Assembly (NCBI GenBank): GCA_963662965.1 | Contig: OY759970.1 | Coordinates: 1,674,001 to 1,738,000, forward strand | DNA from: DTWD01 sp963662965 | GTDB lineage: Bacteria > Acidobacteriota > Vicinamibacteria > Vicinamibacterales > UBA8438 | DNA length: 64,000 nt | Direction: 5' to 3' | Position numbers and translations under genes: made by a program | Notes under the pieces: model-generated | Told to the model about the DNA's origin: nothing | The model's database searches: none | Seen by the model: the letters and a program-made list of their open reading frames with translations, nothing else | Shown here: in pieces, positions 10,001 to 17,082 of the stretch | How positions within the stretch are numbered: the first letter of the stretch is position 1 | How the letters are laid out: every line of letters starts with the position of its first letter

Positions 10001-10549
10001 TCGGTCAAGCCGTACCAGCCCGAAGGGCTCTGGGCCGACATGGTCGAAGGTGGATACGGCGACTATGTCGAAGCCGAAGGTGACGACCTCTATCGTCGCA
10101 GCCTCTACACGTTCTGGAAGCGGACGCTGGGGCCGCCGACGATGATGACGTTCGATGCGTCGACCCGCGAGACGTGCATCGTCAAGACGGGACGGACGAA
10201 CACGCCGCTCCAGGCGTTGAACCTGATGAACGACGTCACGTATGTCGAGGCGTCCCGTCGGCTGGCCGAGCGGATGATGAGCGACGGGGGCGCGACTCCG
10301 GAGGAGCGTCTTGCGTATGGCTACCGCGCGGCAACGGCGCACCGGCCGCCGCCGCAGGCGCAGGCGGTGCTCGTCGACGGGTTCCAGCACTACCTGGACC
10401 ACTACCAGAGCGACCGACAGGCCGCGCTGCAGCTGATCAGCATGGGCGAATCGCCGCGCGACGAAACATTGGATGTTGCGGAGCTCGCCTCCTACACGAT
10501 GACGGCGAGCCTGATCTTGAACCTCGACGGAACGATTACAAAGGAATAG
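7016..10549 (+). CDS. PSCyt1/DUF1549/LamG/DUF1553 secreted c-type cytochrome protein
   Basis: An 1177-residue exported protein. The start at 7016 is chosen for its AGGAGA ribosome-binding site at 7001-7006. After a signal peptide (cleaved near AAAAQS) come two planctomycete-type cytochrome c modules, with haem motifs CFSCH (about 57) and CFACH (about 165). A DUF1549 domain follows and carries a further CARCH near 455. A LamG/concanavalin-like domain occupies about 555-760, and a C-terminal DUF1553 domain ends LILNLDGTITKE. It forms an operon with the DUF1501 gene three bases downstream. Such pairs are abundant in Planctomycetes, Verrucomicrobia and Acidobacteria; the function is not established, though export and electron transfer or polysaccharide use are suspected. 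Confidence 0.9.
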   Translation: MLDTAMRTTGGRGIALFALLALGFGGYMSQTPVTAAAAQSASVDYNHDIRPILAQSCFSCHGSNERARQADLRLDAREFLETQVVPGDAEASALFQRLTTEEEIGRMPPVSTGRTLSDAEIAAVRRWIDDGAEWGTELAAADAAAPIADRVVDFEREVRPILSQNCFACHGPDEQGRQRGLRLDIEDGIHGDRAQFGGPVVVPGNAADSLLYRRITADGASQRMPRGAEALADSEIETIRLWIDQGAEWDSHWAFIPPERPTLPPVGDADWARNPIDRFVLARLEQAGLTPADETDRITLLRRVTLDLTGLPPSDGEITAFLNDDSPDAYEKAVDRLLGSQRYGERMAVEWLDAARYADTNGYQTDGERSMWRWRDWVIDAYNDNMPFDQFTIEQIAGDMLPNATRDQQIATAFNRNHSQNSEGGIVVEEFLVEYGVDRVQTTSTVWLGLTLGCARCHDHKFDPLTQKEFYEFYAHFNNVPDRGKGFKYVNSPPLITAPTLDQEAELAELDAKLREAREAFLAMEGTAAAAQTQWEAALDTSLPIDWALSDDLVVHHPLDGNIAGVVQPEEPVKAVLEDGRPHFVEGQLGAAASFDGQRFINAGNHPDVSYDDKWTLAAWIYPTAKDGVIVSRADAGDQGEVGWGLYLEDGKVRFNMSTRVLDDGVAAETVDDIRLNEWQHVVATYDGSKTPDGIQVYIDGASKTLTGLNDLVGNRLRPRWPLRIGASGSDKPRFQGHIDDVRIYASVLTPDEAAVVGTSDSLSDIAAIAPDRRTPAQAEKMRLAFLDQYAPLEVHEAWRQVDVLEREREALWESFPTIMVMQEMSPRRPTFRLNRGAYDNPGEEVSPGVPAVLPPLPASEEKNRLALARWLVAPDHPLTARVTVNRFWQMYFGTGIVKTVENFGTQGEYPTHPGLLDWLATTFIDSGWDVKALQRAIVTSATYRQASHVTPDEFEADPENRRLARGPRLRLPPQMIRDQALAVSGLLVEKLGGPSVKPYQPEGLWADMVEGGYGDYVEAEGDDLYRRSLYTFWKRTLGPPTMMTFDASTRETCIVKTGRTNTPLQALNLMNDVTYVEASRRLAERMMSDGGATPEERLAYGYRAATAHRPPPQAQAVLVDGFQHYLDHYQSDRQAALQLISMGESPRDETLDVAELASYTMTASLILNLDGTITKE

Positions 10550-10552
10550 CCG

Positions 10553-12013
10553 ATGGATCCGCTCGAACGGCTTAATCATCTTCTCAGTCGGCGACGTTTT
10601 CTCGAATTGTCGGGATCCGGGATCGGCGCCGCCGCACTCGCGACCTTGTTTAGCGAGGACCTGCTCGCGCAAGCGCCCGGATCCGCGCAAGCACTGGGCG
10701 GCCTGCCAGGCCTCCCGCACTTCGCGCCCAAAGCGAAGCGGATCATCTATCTGTTCCAGTCCGGGGCCCCCTCACAGCATGAGCTGTGGGACTACAAGCC
10801 GCGGCTGCAGGAGATGGTGGGCGAGGATCTGCCGCCGTCGGTGCGCGGGAACCAGCGGGTCACCACGATGACCGCCGGGCAACAGAGCTTTCCGCTCGTC
10901 CCGTCGAAGTTCAAGTTTCAGCAGCACGGCGAGTCCCGGGCGTGGGTCAGCGACCTGATGCCGCACACCGCCAAGATCGTCGACGATCTCTGCTTCATCA
11001 AGTCGTTGCACACCGAGGCGATTAATCACGACCCTGGCATCACCTTCTTCCAGACCGGCGCGCAGCTGGCGGGGCGGCCGAGCATCGGGGCGTGGCTGTC
11101 GTACGGGCTCGGGACGATGAACGCCGACCTGCCGACGTTCGTGGCGATGATCTCGAAGGGGTCGGCGCAAGCGGGTCAGCCGCTCTACGACCGGTTGTGG
11201 GGCAGCGGGTTCCTCCCGACTCGATATCAGGGTGTCAAATTCCTCTCGACCGGCGACCCGGTGCTCTATCTCTCGAACCCGCCCGGGGTCGACGCCGGTA
11301 CGCGGCGCCGCTTCCTCGACGACCTCGAGAAGCTCAACCGGCAAAAAGAAGAAGAGTTCGGCGACCCGGAGACGGGCACGCGCATCGCCCAGTACGAAAT
11401 GGCGTATCGCATGCAAAGCTCCGTGCCCGAGCTGGCCGACCTGTCGGACGAGCCGGACAGTATCTTCGAGCTCTACGGCGAGGACGCGCGAAAGCCGGGC
11501 ACCTTCGCCCGTAACTGCCTGCTCGCCCGCCGCCTAGCCGAGCGCGACGTTCGCTTCATCCAGCTCTTCCACCGGGGCTGGGACCAGCACACGCGTCTGC
11601 CGCGTGGCATCGAACGCCAGGCGAAGGATGTCGACCAGGCGCAGGCGGCATTGGTGCAGGACCTGAAGAATCGCGGGATGTTGGACGACACGCTGGTGCT
11701 GTGGGGCGGCGAGTTCGGCCGAAGCGCCTATTGCCAGGGGGTCTTCACCGAGGAGACGTACGGGCGCGACCACCATCCGCGCTGCTTCACCATCTGGATG
11801 GCCGGCGGTGGCGTGAAGCCCGGCATCACCTACGGCGAGTCCGACGACTTCTCGTACAACATCGCCAAGGACCCGGTGCACATCCACGACCTGCACGCGA
11901 CGATGCTGCACCTGCTCGGGATCGACCACACCAAGTTGACGTTCGCGTACCAGGGACGCGACTTCCGCCTGACCGACGTGCACGGAAGCGTCGTCAACCA
12001 GATTCTCGCGTAG
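10553..12013 (+). CDS. DUF1501 Tat-exported protein
   Basis: A 486-residue DUF1501 protein of the sulfatase/alkaline-phosphatase-like fold. The N-terminus carries a twin-arginine signal (SRRRFLELSG, residues 12-21). Conserved family segments are present: YLFQSGAPSQHELWD near 65, the GWDQHTRLPRGI segment near 345, and LWGGEFGRSAYCQG near 385. It starts three bases after the PSCyt1/DUF1553 gene, the usual partner, so the two are co-transcribed and probably work on the same extracytoplasmic substrate, which is unknown. A second DUF1501 gene is at 29721-30971. Confidence 0.92.
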   Translation: MDPLERLNHLLSRRRFLELSGSGIGAAALATLFSEDLLAQAPGSAQALGGLPGLPHFAPKAKRIIYLFQSGAPSQHELWDYKPRLQEMVGEDLPPSVRGNQRVTTMTAGQQSFPLVPSKFKFQQHGESRAWVSDLMPHTAKIVDDLCFIKSLHTEAINHDPGITFFQTGAQLAGRPSIGAWLSYGLGTMNADLPTFVAMISKGSAQAGQPLYDRLWGSGFLPTRYQGVKFLSTGDPVLYLSNPPGVDAGTRRRFLDDLEKLNRQKEEEFGDPETGTRIAQYEMAYRMQSSVPELADLSDEPDSIFELYGEDARKPGTFARNCLLARRLAERDVRFIQLFHRGWDQHTRLPRGIERQAKDVDQAQAALVQDLKNRGMLDDTLVLWGGEFGRSAYCQGVFTEETYGRDHHPRCFTIWMAGGGVKPGITYGESDDFSYNIAKDPVHIHDLHATMLHLLGIDHTKLTFAYQGRDFRLTDVHGSVVNQILA

Positions 12014-12445
12014 CGGTCAAAACGTCGGGCCGGTCGCGTACATCTCTGCGGAAACCGGCTCGCCTCGGGAAGTATCCGGCCGCTCACAGTTACACACTGT
12101 GCTTCGTCTCGCCAAAGGCAGACGGTTTCTTCCGGGACGTGCGCGACCGGCACCGACCCGGTTGGGTCCAAGAATGGGAGGATCCGTTCACCGCGCGGTG
12201 CCGCCGTCCATTGCTTTCGTAGAATGGCGAGGCGCCTCTGGGTTCGCGCCACTCCCAGGAGAGATCCGCGGGTCTCGCGGTGATGCGCCAGGAAATGGAA
12301 CAGCGAAGACGAGAGTCGAGGCAAGAGCGGATGGCGCATCGTTTCCAGTCCGTCGCGTCGGCCGATCGACCGCGGTGGGTCCGCGCCCTCGGGTTGGCGC
12401 TCGCCGTAGTGTCGTCACCTTCTTCGGACGGGCGCGCTGGGATTC
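12014..12445 (+). other. Non-coding stretch, 432 bp, between DUF1501 and the convergent MBL-fold gene
   Basis: No open frame here resembles a known family, and none of the dispersed repeat families is present. Short inverted matches (for example GATGCGCCA at 12281 against TGGCGCATC at 12333) are weak. A frame from 12280 gives an arginine-rich then hydrophobic peptide (RPRWVRALGLALAVV) that could be a membrane-protein relic, but this is unsupported. Confidence 0.5.
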
Positions 12446-13324
12446 CTACTCGAGCTCGGCGTAGATCTTCTCGGCGTTGGACTCCGCGCTGGTCAGGGTG
12501 CCCCGACTCATCGCGTAGTTAGCGTAACGAGCCGGCAGGTCCAGCGAAGCCGCCGCCGCCGCCGCCGACTTGCCCTCGGCCTTTCCGCGCTCCACGGCCG
12601 CGAGAAAGTCGCGGTTGAACTCCCCGAACTCGCGGAAGTCGGCCCACGTCATCACCGGGCTGTGCCCAGGAATCACCGTGTCGACGCCCTGGATGGCATC
12701 GGCGGCGGCCAGCACTGTTTTCGGGTACTGCACGCCGCTGCCGCCGTTGCCGACGTCGATATACGGCACGCCCTTCCAGGCGAACAGATCCCCCGTGTGC
12801 GCCACGCCGAGCTCACGGAAGACCACGATGGAGTCGCCACTGGTGTGGCCGCTGCCGAAGTGATAGAGGTCGATCCGATCCTCGCCGTCGAGCAGCGTGA
12901 GCCGATCCTGATAGGTGCGGCTCGGCAGATACTCTCGTCCGCTGGCCGACTGGAACGGCTCCATGCGCTCCATGTTGCTCTTGGTGTTCGCGTGGGCCAC
13001 CACCTCGACCGGCTGCGAGAAGTCGATGTTGCTCCCCACGTGATCCCCGTGCGTGTGCGTGTTGACGATCATCGTCACCGGCTTGTCGGTGACGCTCCGG
13101 ATCTTGTCCAGAATGGCGCTACCCCACCCGGGATTCTTCGTGTCGACCACCACGACGCCGCCGTCCGTGACGAAGGCCGCCGTGTTGCCACCCCCGCCGG
13201 TGATCACATACAGGTTGTTCTTCACCTGCTCGATCTCGGCGACGTTACCCTGCGCGGCCGTGCGACCCAGAGTCGCCACCACGCCCAACATGACCACCGC
13301 ACTCAGCACCGCGACTCGCTTCAT
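12446..13324 (-). CDS. Secreted MBL-fold metallohydrolase
   Basis: A 292-residue protein with a signal peptide (1-24, cleaved after GRTAAQ). The metal-binding motif THTHGDH (HxHxDH) lies near residue 88, and further metal-ligand positions are suggested by HTSGDS, HTGD and GHSPVMTW. The frame stays open 244 codons upstream to 14056, but that extension is unrelated remnant sequence. The ATG at 13324 is preceded by GGAGGGTGG on the coding strand, a good ribosome-binding site. Subclass B3-like lactamase or lactonase activity is possible; the substrate is unknown. The stop is 432 bp from the convergent DUF1501 gene. Confidence 0.88.
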   Translation of the reverse strand: MKRVAVLSAVVMLGVVATLGRTAAQGNVAEIEQVKNNLYVITGGGGNTAAFVTDGGVVVVDTKNPGWGSAILDKIRSVTDKPVTMIVNTHTHGDHVGSNIDFSQPVEVVAHANTKSNMERMEPFQSASGREYLPSRTYQDRLTLLDGEDRIDLYHFGSGHTSGDSIVVFRELGVAHTGDLFAWKGVPYIDVGNGGSGVQYPKTVLAAADAIQGVDTVIPGHSPVMTWADFREFGEFNRDFLAAVERGKAEGKSAAAAAASLDLPARYANYAMSRGTLTSAESNAEKIYAELE

Positions 13325-13460
13325 GGCCACCCTCCGTCGACACGACTGACTAGACGCACCAATATACACCCGCCACGTCACTCCGGACCGACCTGTGACG
13401 CGTCCATCACAACCACACCTCCCAGCGGTGCATCGGTTGGTTAACGGAACCTCCGGTTCT

Positions 13461-13843
13461 TCATCTGTACCTCCAGGCAGAGTACAGCGTACCGAAGACC
13501 ATCCCGAACGTCGGGACGACGAGCGCGGCGTCCTGGGGAGGCGGCCCGTTTCGAGCAGTTCCCAGCCCATGCCACAGAAAAACCAGGCGCCAAAGCCCAC
13601 GACCAGCCCCTGCAACTGAATCAGACGAATGAGCTCATCGGCCATGCGCAGGAAGCGGAGATAGGCGAATAGCGTGCCGGCGGCCAACACGTTGGGTAGG
13701 ACCGCCACCACCCAGCTCCCGAGGAACCTTAGGACGAGGGAGATGCCTCCATACTCACGTTCGACCGTCGCGCCGAGCACGTCGCGGTACCACGATGTCG
13801 AGCGCTCAATGTCGCTCACCACCAGAAGCCGCGTCAGCTCCAT
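13461..13843 (-). pseudogene. Chimeric remnant: VOC (glyoxalase-like) N-terminus joined to a small membrane protein
   Basis: From the ATG at 13843 the first 45 or so residues are the start of a VOC domain (MELTRLLVVSDIERSTSWYR). They run in frame straight into a different family, a small integral membrane protein with the motif ADELIRLIQLQGLVVGFG. After ETGRLP the frame is lost. The natural C-terminus (LVVPTFGMVFGTLYSAWRYR, then TGA at 13463-13461) is found in another frame, so a one-base slip in the CCGCCTCCCC tract is implied. Neither half is complete. This is best explained by a deletion joining two neighbouring genes, followed by decay. Confidence 0.65.
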
Positions 13844-13857
13844 GTCGTCGGTAGGGA

Positions 13858-14991
13858 ATGATGCAGGCAGGCATGGACTATTATCGCCGCATGCGCACCC
13901 TTGTCCCGACGTTCGGTGTCCTGCTCGTCCTCGTGCTCGTCCTCGTCGGTGGCACGCTGGCGGTCCAGACCGGCCAGCGATCGTCGCTCGACATCTATGT
14001 GATCGACGTCGAGGGCGGCGAGGCGACGCTCTTCGTCTCACCCGCCGGCGAATCACTGCTGGTCGACGCCGGGTGGCCGGGGTTCGACGGGCGGGACGCC
14101 GACCGCATCGTGGCGGCGACGGAGGACGCCGGCGTCACCCAGATCGATTACCTCCTGGTGACGCACTTCCACACGGATCACATGGGCGGCGCACTCCAGC
14201 TCGCCGACCGCTTGCCGGTGCGGTATTTCGTCGACCACGGCACGAGTCCCGACCTTGGGCGGGGCCAGGTGGCCTTCGATCGGTACGCCGTGCTGCGGGC
14301 GCGCGCCGAGCATCTCGACGTCAGCCCGGGCGACGTCCTGCCAATCGCAGGACTCGACGTGCGCATCATTGCGTCAGGCGGGAACGTCCTCCGGGAACCG
14401 CTGGCCGGGGCCGGGAGCCCCAACCCGGCCTGCCAGGACTTCGTGTTTCACGGTGAGGAGATCACGAGCCGCGGTGGTGACGCGGAAGATCAGCTCTCGG
14501 TCAGTACCGCCGTCGCGTACGGCGACTTTCGGACCGTCATCATGGGCGACCTGACGTGGAACAAGGAGTACGACCTGATGTGTCCGAACGACAAGGTCGG
14601 ACCGGTCGATGCGTACCTGGTATCGCACCACGGCGCACAGACGTCCGGCTCCGAGGCGTTCGTTCACCGGCTGCAGCCACGCGCCGCGATCATGAACAAC
14701 GGACCGCGGAAAGGTGGGGCCGCCGAGACCTTCGAGATTCTCGCGGGGGTGTCGAGTCTTGAGGATCTCTGGCAGAACCACTACGCCGTCGAGGCCGACT
14801 CGCTCAACAGCTCCGAGCGCTTCATTGCCAACCTCGACGACGGCAGCGAGGGACCGTCGGCCGGGGATCGACCGGTGCACATGGGCGCGTCCCATTGGAT
14901 CAAGCTTTCGGCCCAGTCGGACGGGAGCTTCACCGTGACCAACAGCCGGAACGGGCACAGTCGGCACTATCCGGCGCGTCGAGCAGACTAA
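13858..14991 (+). CDS. Exported MBL-fold protein, ComEC-like
   Basis: Up to 377 residues; ATGs at 13858, 13873 and 13891 are all possible and no ribosome-binding site decides between them. A hydrophobic N-terminus (VLLVLVLVLVGGTLAVQ) gives export or membrane anchoring. The metallo-beta-lactamase fold resembles the hydrolase domain of ComEC/Rec2: DVEGGEATLF, then THFHTDHMGG (HxHxDH), MGDLTW and LVSHHGAQTSGS. ComEC transmembrane domains are absent, so this is a stand-alone hydrolase, with a phosphodiester or similar substrate inferred from the family. It is transcribed away from the VOC/membrane remnant. Confidence 0.85.
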   Translation: MMQAGMDYYRRMRTLVPTFGVLLVLVLVLVGGTLAVQTGQRSSLDIYVIDVEGGEATLFVSPAGESLLVDAGWPGFDGRDADRIVAATEDAGVTQIDYLLVTHFHTDHMGGALQLADRLPVRYFVDHGTSPDLGRGQVAFDRYAVLRARAEHLDVSPGDVLPIAGLDVRIIASGGNVLREPLAGAGSPNPACQDFVFHGEEITSRGGDAEDQLSVSTAVAYGDFRTVIMGDLTWNKEYDLMCPNDKVGPVDAYLVSHHGAQTSGSEAFVHRLQPRAAIMNNGPRKGGAAETFEILAGVSSLEDLWQNHYAVEADSLNSSERFIANLDDGSEGPSAGDRPVHMGASHWIKLSAQSDGSFTVTNSRNGHSRHYPARRAD

Positions 14992-15009
14992 CGGGCGGCG
15001 GCCGTCGCA

Positions 15010-15161
15010 GGTTCGGGCGGCTCAGTAGCTGGTCTCTCGGAGGAATCCGTCGGAGGAACCGCCACTCGGCTCCTGAAAGTGGCACCTCTGCCGCCGTGAC
15101 GACGCGGATTCCGAGAGAGACCAGTGCTGGGCCGCTCGCTCGGCGAGGCCGTTCGAACCTG
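15010..15161 (+). repeat. Dispersed repeat family D, copy 1
   Basis: About 152 bp with inner arms CTGGTCTCTCGG near 15028 and CCGAGAGAGACCAG at 15111-15124, and outer arms AGGTTCG / CGAACCT. A second copy in the same orientation lies at 29421-29572 and is nearly identical through the inner arms. It sits between a plus-strand MBL gene and the minus-strand nucleotidyltransferase. The structure suggests a MITE or a structured 3'-end element; no coding frame. Confidence 0.8.
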
Positions 15162-15229
15162 CTCACCTGCCGCCCGAGCCGAGACACGAATGTGCAAAAC
15201 GCGCCCGCTACGCACTAACGAAATTCGCT

Positions 15230-15685
15230 TTAGGACTCCGCCTGTCGATCCAGGATCTCGATGTCAGCGAGATCCTTGGTCCGCCCAGTCGCGCGCTTGT
15301 TCTCCAGGAGCGCCTTGCGACCGATGAACGGTACGTCGAGCGAGTCGACGCGATGGACCCGACGCGACGCCCACGCCTTCGAAAACTGGACGCCGGTCAG
15401 CGAGGTCAGGATGTCGATTCGTTGAGGTGGTATACCGAGCTGAAACACCATCTCGGGCGTCCGCAGGTCCGCCACCGACAAGCCGAGCGTCTCGACCGGC
15501 GGGCCGAAGTCGAGCAGCGCGGCCCACACACGCTGTGCGTTCGCCACGTCTGGTTCCACCCAAACGTCGAGGTCGCCCGTGGCGCGCGGCACCCCGTGCA
15601 CGGCCATGGCGTGAGCTCCAACGACGAGAAACCGCGCCTCCGCCTTCAACAACGCGGCAAGACAGTCGAGGAAATCGGGGTTCAA
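15230..15685 (-). CDS. Nucleotidyltransferase-fold protein (possible toxin or resistance enzyme)
   Basis: About 151 residues from a TTG start at 15685 that overlaps the upstream stop in TTGA; a longer frame back to 15802 exists but would overlap the upstream gene by about 120 bp. The core shows a minimal nucleotidyltransferase pattern: VVGAHAMAVHGVPRATGDLDVWV (G followed by DxD-type DLDVW), then RIDILTSLTGV, with a C-terminal KALLENKRATGRTKDLADIEIL segment. The last motif is typical of the AbiEii/MenT-like and DUF6036 nucleotidyltransferases. It is coupled to a small gene upstream; such pairs are often toxin-antitoxin modules, which here is inference only. Confidence 0.75.
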   Translation of the reverse strand: MNPDFLDCLAALLKAEARFLVVGAHAMAVHGVPRATGDLDVWVEPDVANAQRVWAALLDFGPPVETLGLSVADLRTPEMVFQLGIPPQRIDILTSLTGVQFSKAWASRRVHRVDSLDVPFIGRKALLENKRATGRTKDLADIEILDRQAES

Positions 15686-15945
15686 CGGTCCGAAGTCCGC
15701 GGTTGAGAAGCCCGTCGGAACACGCGTCCCGGCATCTCGTTCCGACGATACTCCGGGAGCGACCGTCCCGCAGCACCACACGCGTCCACGGCGAGCGACC
15801 ACATCATCGCGACCCGCTCCTCGGGCGAGGTGCTGCCGCTGAGGTCGTCGGGAGGTTCCTCGCCAAGTCGAAACGCATTTCCGGGCCAGGATGCCCGAGC
15901 CTTCCGTCTGGAGTCCGCGTCTTGCCGCAGAGGCGAGGTCATCAT
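15682..15945 (-). CDS. Small protein paired with the nucleotidyltransferase
   Basis: About 87 residues if it starts at the ATG at 15945 (an in-frame ATG at 15975 would add ten). The conserved part is SPEERVAMMWSLAVDACGAAGRSLPEYRRNEMPGRV, a pattern I associate with small uncharacterised proteins that precede nucleotidyltransferase genes. A TATAAT hexamer lies four bases upstream of the 15945 ATG (15954-15949), so a leaderless transcript is possible, though no good -35 is seen. The stop overlaps the TTG start of the next gene, indicating coupling. An antitoxin-like role is inference. Confidence 0.6.
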   Translation of the reverse strand: MMTSPLRQDADSRRKARASWPGNAFRLGEEPPDDLSGSTSPEERVAMMWSLAVDACGAAGRSLPEYRRNEMPGRVFRRASQPRTSDR

Positions 15946-16032
15946 CTGATTATACTCGCCAGGTTTGGCTATCACCTTTCGCTGCTTAGATTTGCAGCTG
16001 ATTAACAGGCTGTGCTCAGGTCGGATCGGCGC

Positions 16033-16936
16033 TCACTTCGTTGCCGCGAACCGCTGGCGCATGTACTGCACGAACGATGCGTCGAACTCGGCCGGTGTCA
16101 GGTTGAAGGTGCCTGATAGAGGTCGCCGGTGCCGTCGACGACGCCCCGCCTGAGCTCGGAGAGGAACTGGCGTACGCGCGCCTTGCCGTAGGTCGCTTCG
16201 ATGAAGTCGAACGCCGCGTGACCCAAGAGATACACATCACGGTCGTCAGCGAGCGGATCGGAGTGGCTGAGGGTGCTCATGTTCGGCACCTCGTCGTTGG
16301 CGACATTTGCCGCAATCTGGGTAGGTCATCCGGCTTCCAGAGACCGGTCATATAGTCGGCGACCCCTTCATCGATCCAGATCGGCACCTTCCGCTCGCCG
16401 TCGTCGCGCGGCACGATGTGGAACATGAAGATATGGGTCAGCTCGTGCGGCACAAGGTGCGTCACGAGATCGGCGTTCTCGACCAGCAACACGATCCGGT
16501 TCCGCTTCGGCTCCGAGAACGAGTTGACGTATTCGTTTTCTGTCGCGCCGGGTGCAATCTCCTGCTGCGCAAACTCGCTTCGTTCCTTGTAGAGGACGAG
16601 CGGCACGCGCTGCAACAGGTTGTAAGCGAGCTCCGCGCTGAGCATCTCGTAGGAGTCCTCGGCGGCGGCTTCGACGCGATCGAGGTCGGCCTCTAGCGTG
16701 GGGTAGTAGTGGATCTCGAAATGATCGGTGACGCGCGTGTGCCAATCGAATGAGTCGGGCGAGGCAATCGGGCCGTCGTCTTGCTGCGCGGCCGTCACGG
16801 CGGCGGACCGGTCCTCTTCGACCCACGGCAGCTGGTAGCCGACGCCAAAGACCAGGGTCGCCGTTACGGCGATCGTCGCGAGCCAATTGACAGACCGAAC
16901 CTCTGGAGGAGGCTCGATCCCCAGCAGTCGGCGCAC
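16033..16936 (-). pseudogene. Frameshifted membrane-anchored metallopeptidase (peptidase MA-like)
   Basis: Residues from 16936 give a transmembrane segment (NWLATIAVTATLVFGVGYQ) then a gluzincin-type peptidase: FEIHYYPTLEADLDRVEAAA, and the zinc motif HELTHIF with downstream WIDEGVADYM. The reading frame breaks twice. After DDLPRLRQ the homology moves to the frame encoding NDEVPNMSTLSHSDPLADD (near 16310), and after GDLYQ it moves again to TFNLTPAEFDASFVQYMRQR, ending at a TGA at 16035-16033. The C-terminal TolB propeller typical of the family is missing. The piece before the transmembrane segment (GRVRRLLGIEPPPEVRS) resembles the end of an M56/BlaR1 membrane domain. Indel assembly errors could explain the frame slips but not the truncation. 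Confidence 0.75.
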
Positions 16937-17082
16937 GCGGCCGACGAGCGACCCGCCGGTGGCGGCCGGCGGCCTGCATCGTCGACTTGCGTCAGCCCGA
17001 ACAATTCAGGCGGAAGGTCGAACTGTCACCGGTCATGGCCGTCGTCGGTCATCTATTGCGGCGTGGTTGGCGTCGCGGGCGG

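Noticed and set aside
9080..10720. Long minus-strand open frame (546 codons) opposite the PSCyt1/DUF1553 gene
   Set aside because: It is antisense to a well-supported domain protein, its composition is Arg/His/Asp-rich as expected for the shadow of a high-GC gene, and it matches no family. The same applies to long antisense frames at 5075-6484, 22477-23787, 57827-59332 and 59905-61302.
12446..14056. A single 536-residue MBL protein with a long N-terminal extension
   Set aside because: The first 244 codons are unrelated remnant sequence in different families; the MBL domain has its own signal peptide and ribosome-binding site at 13324.
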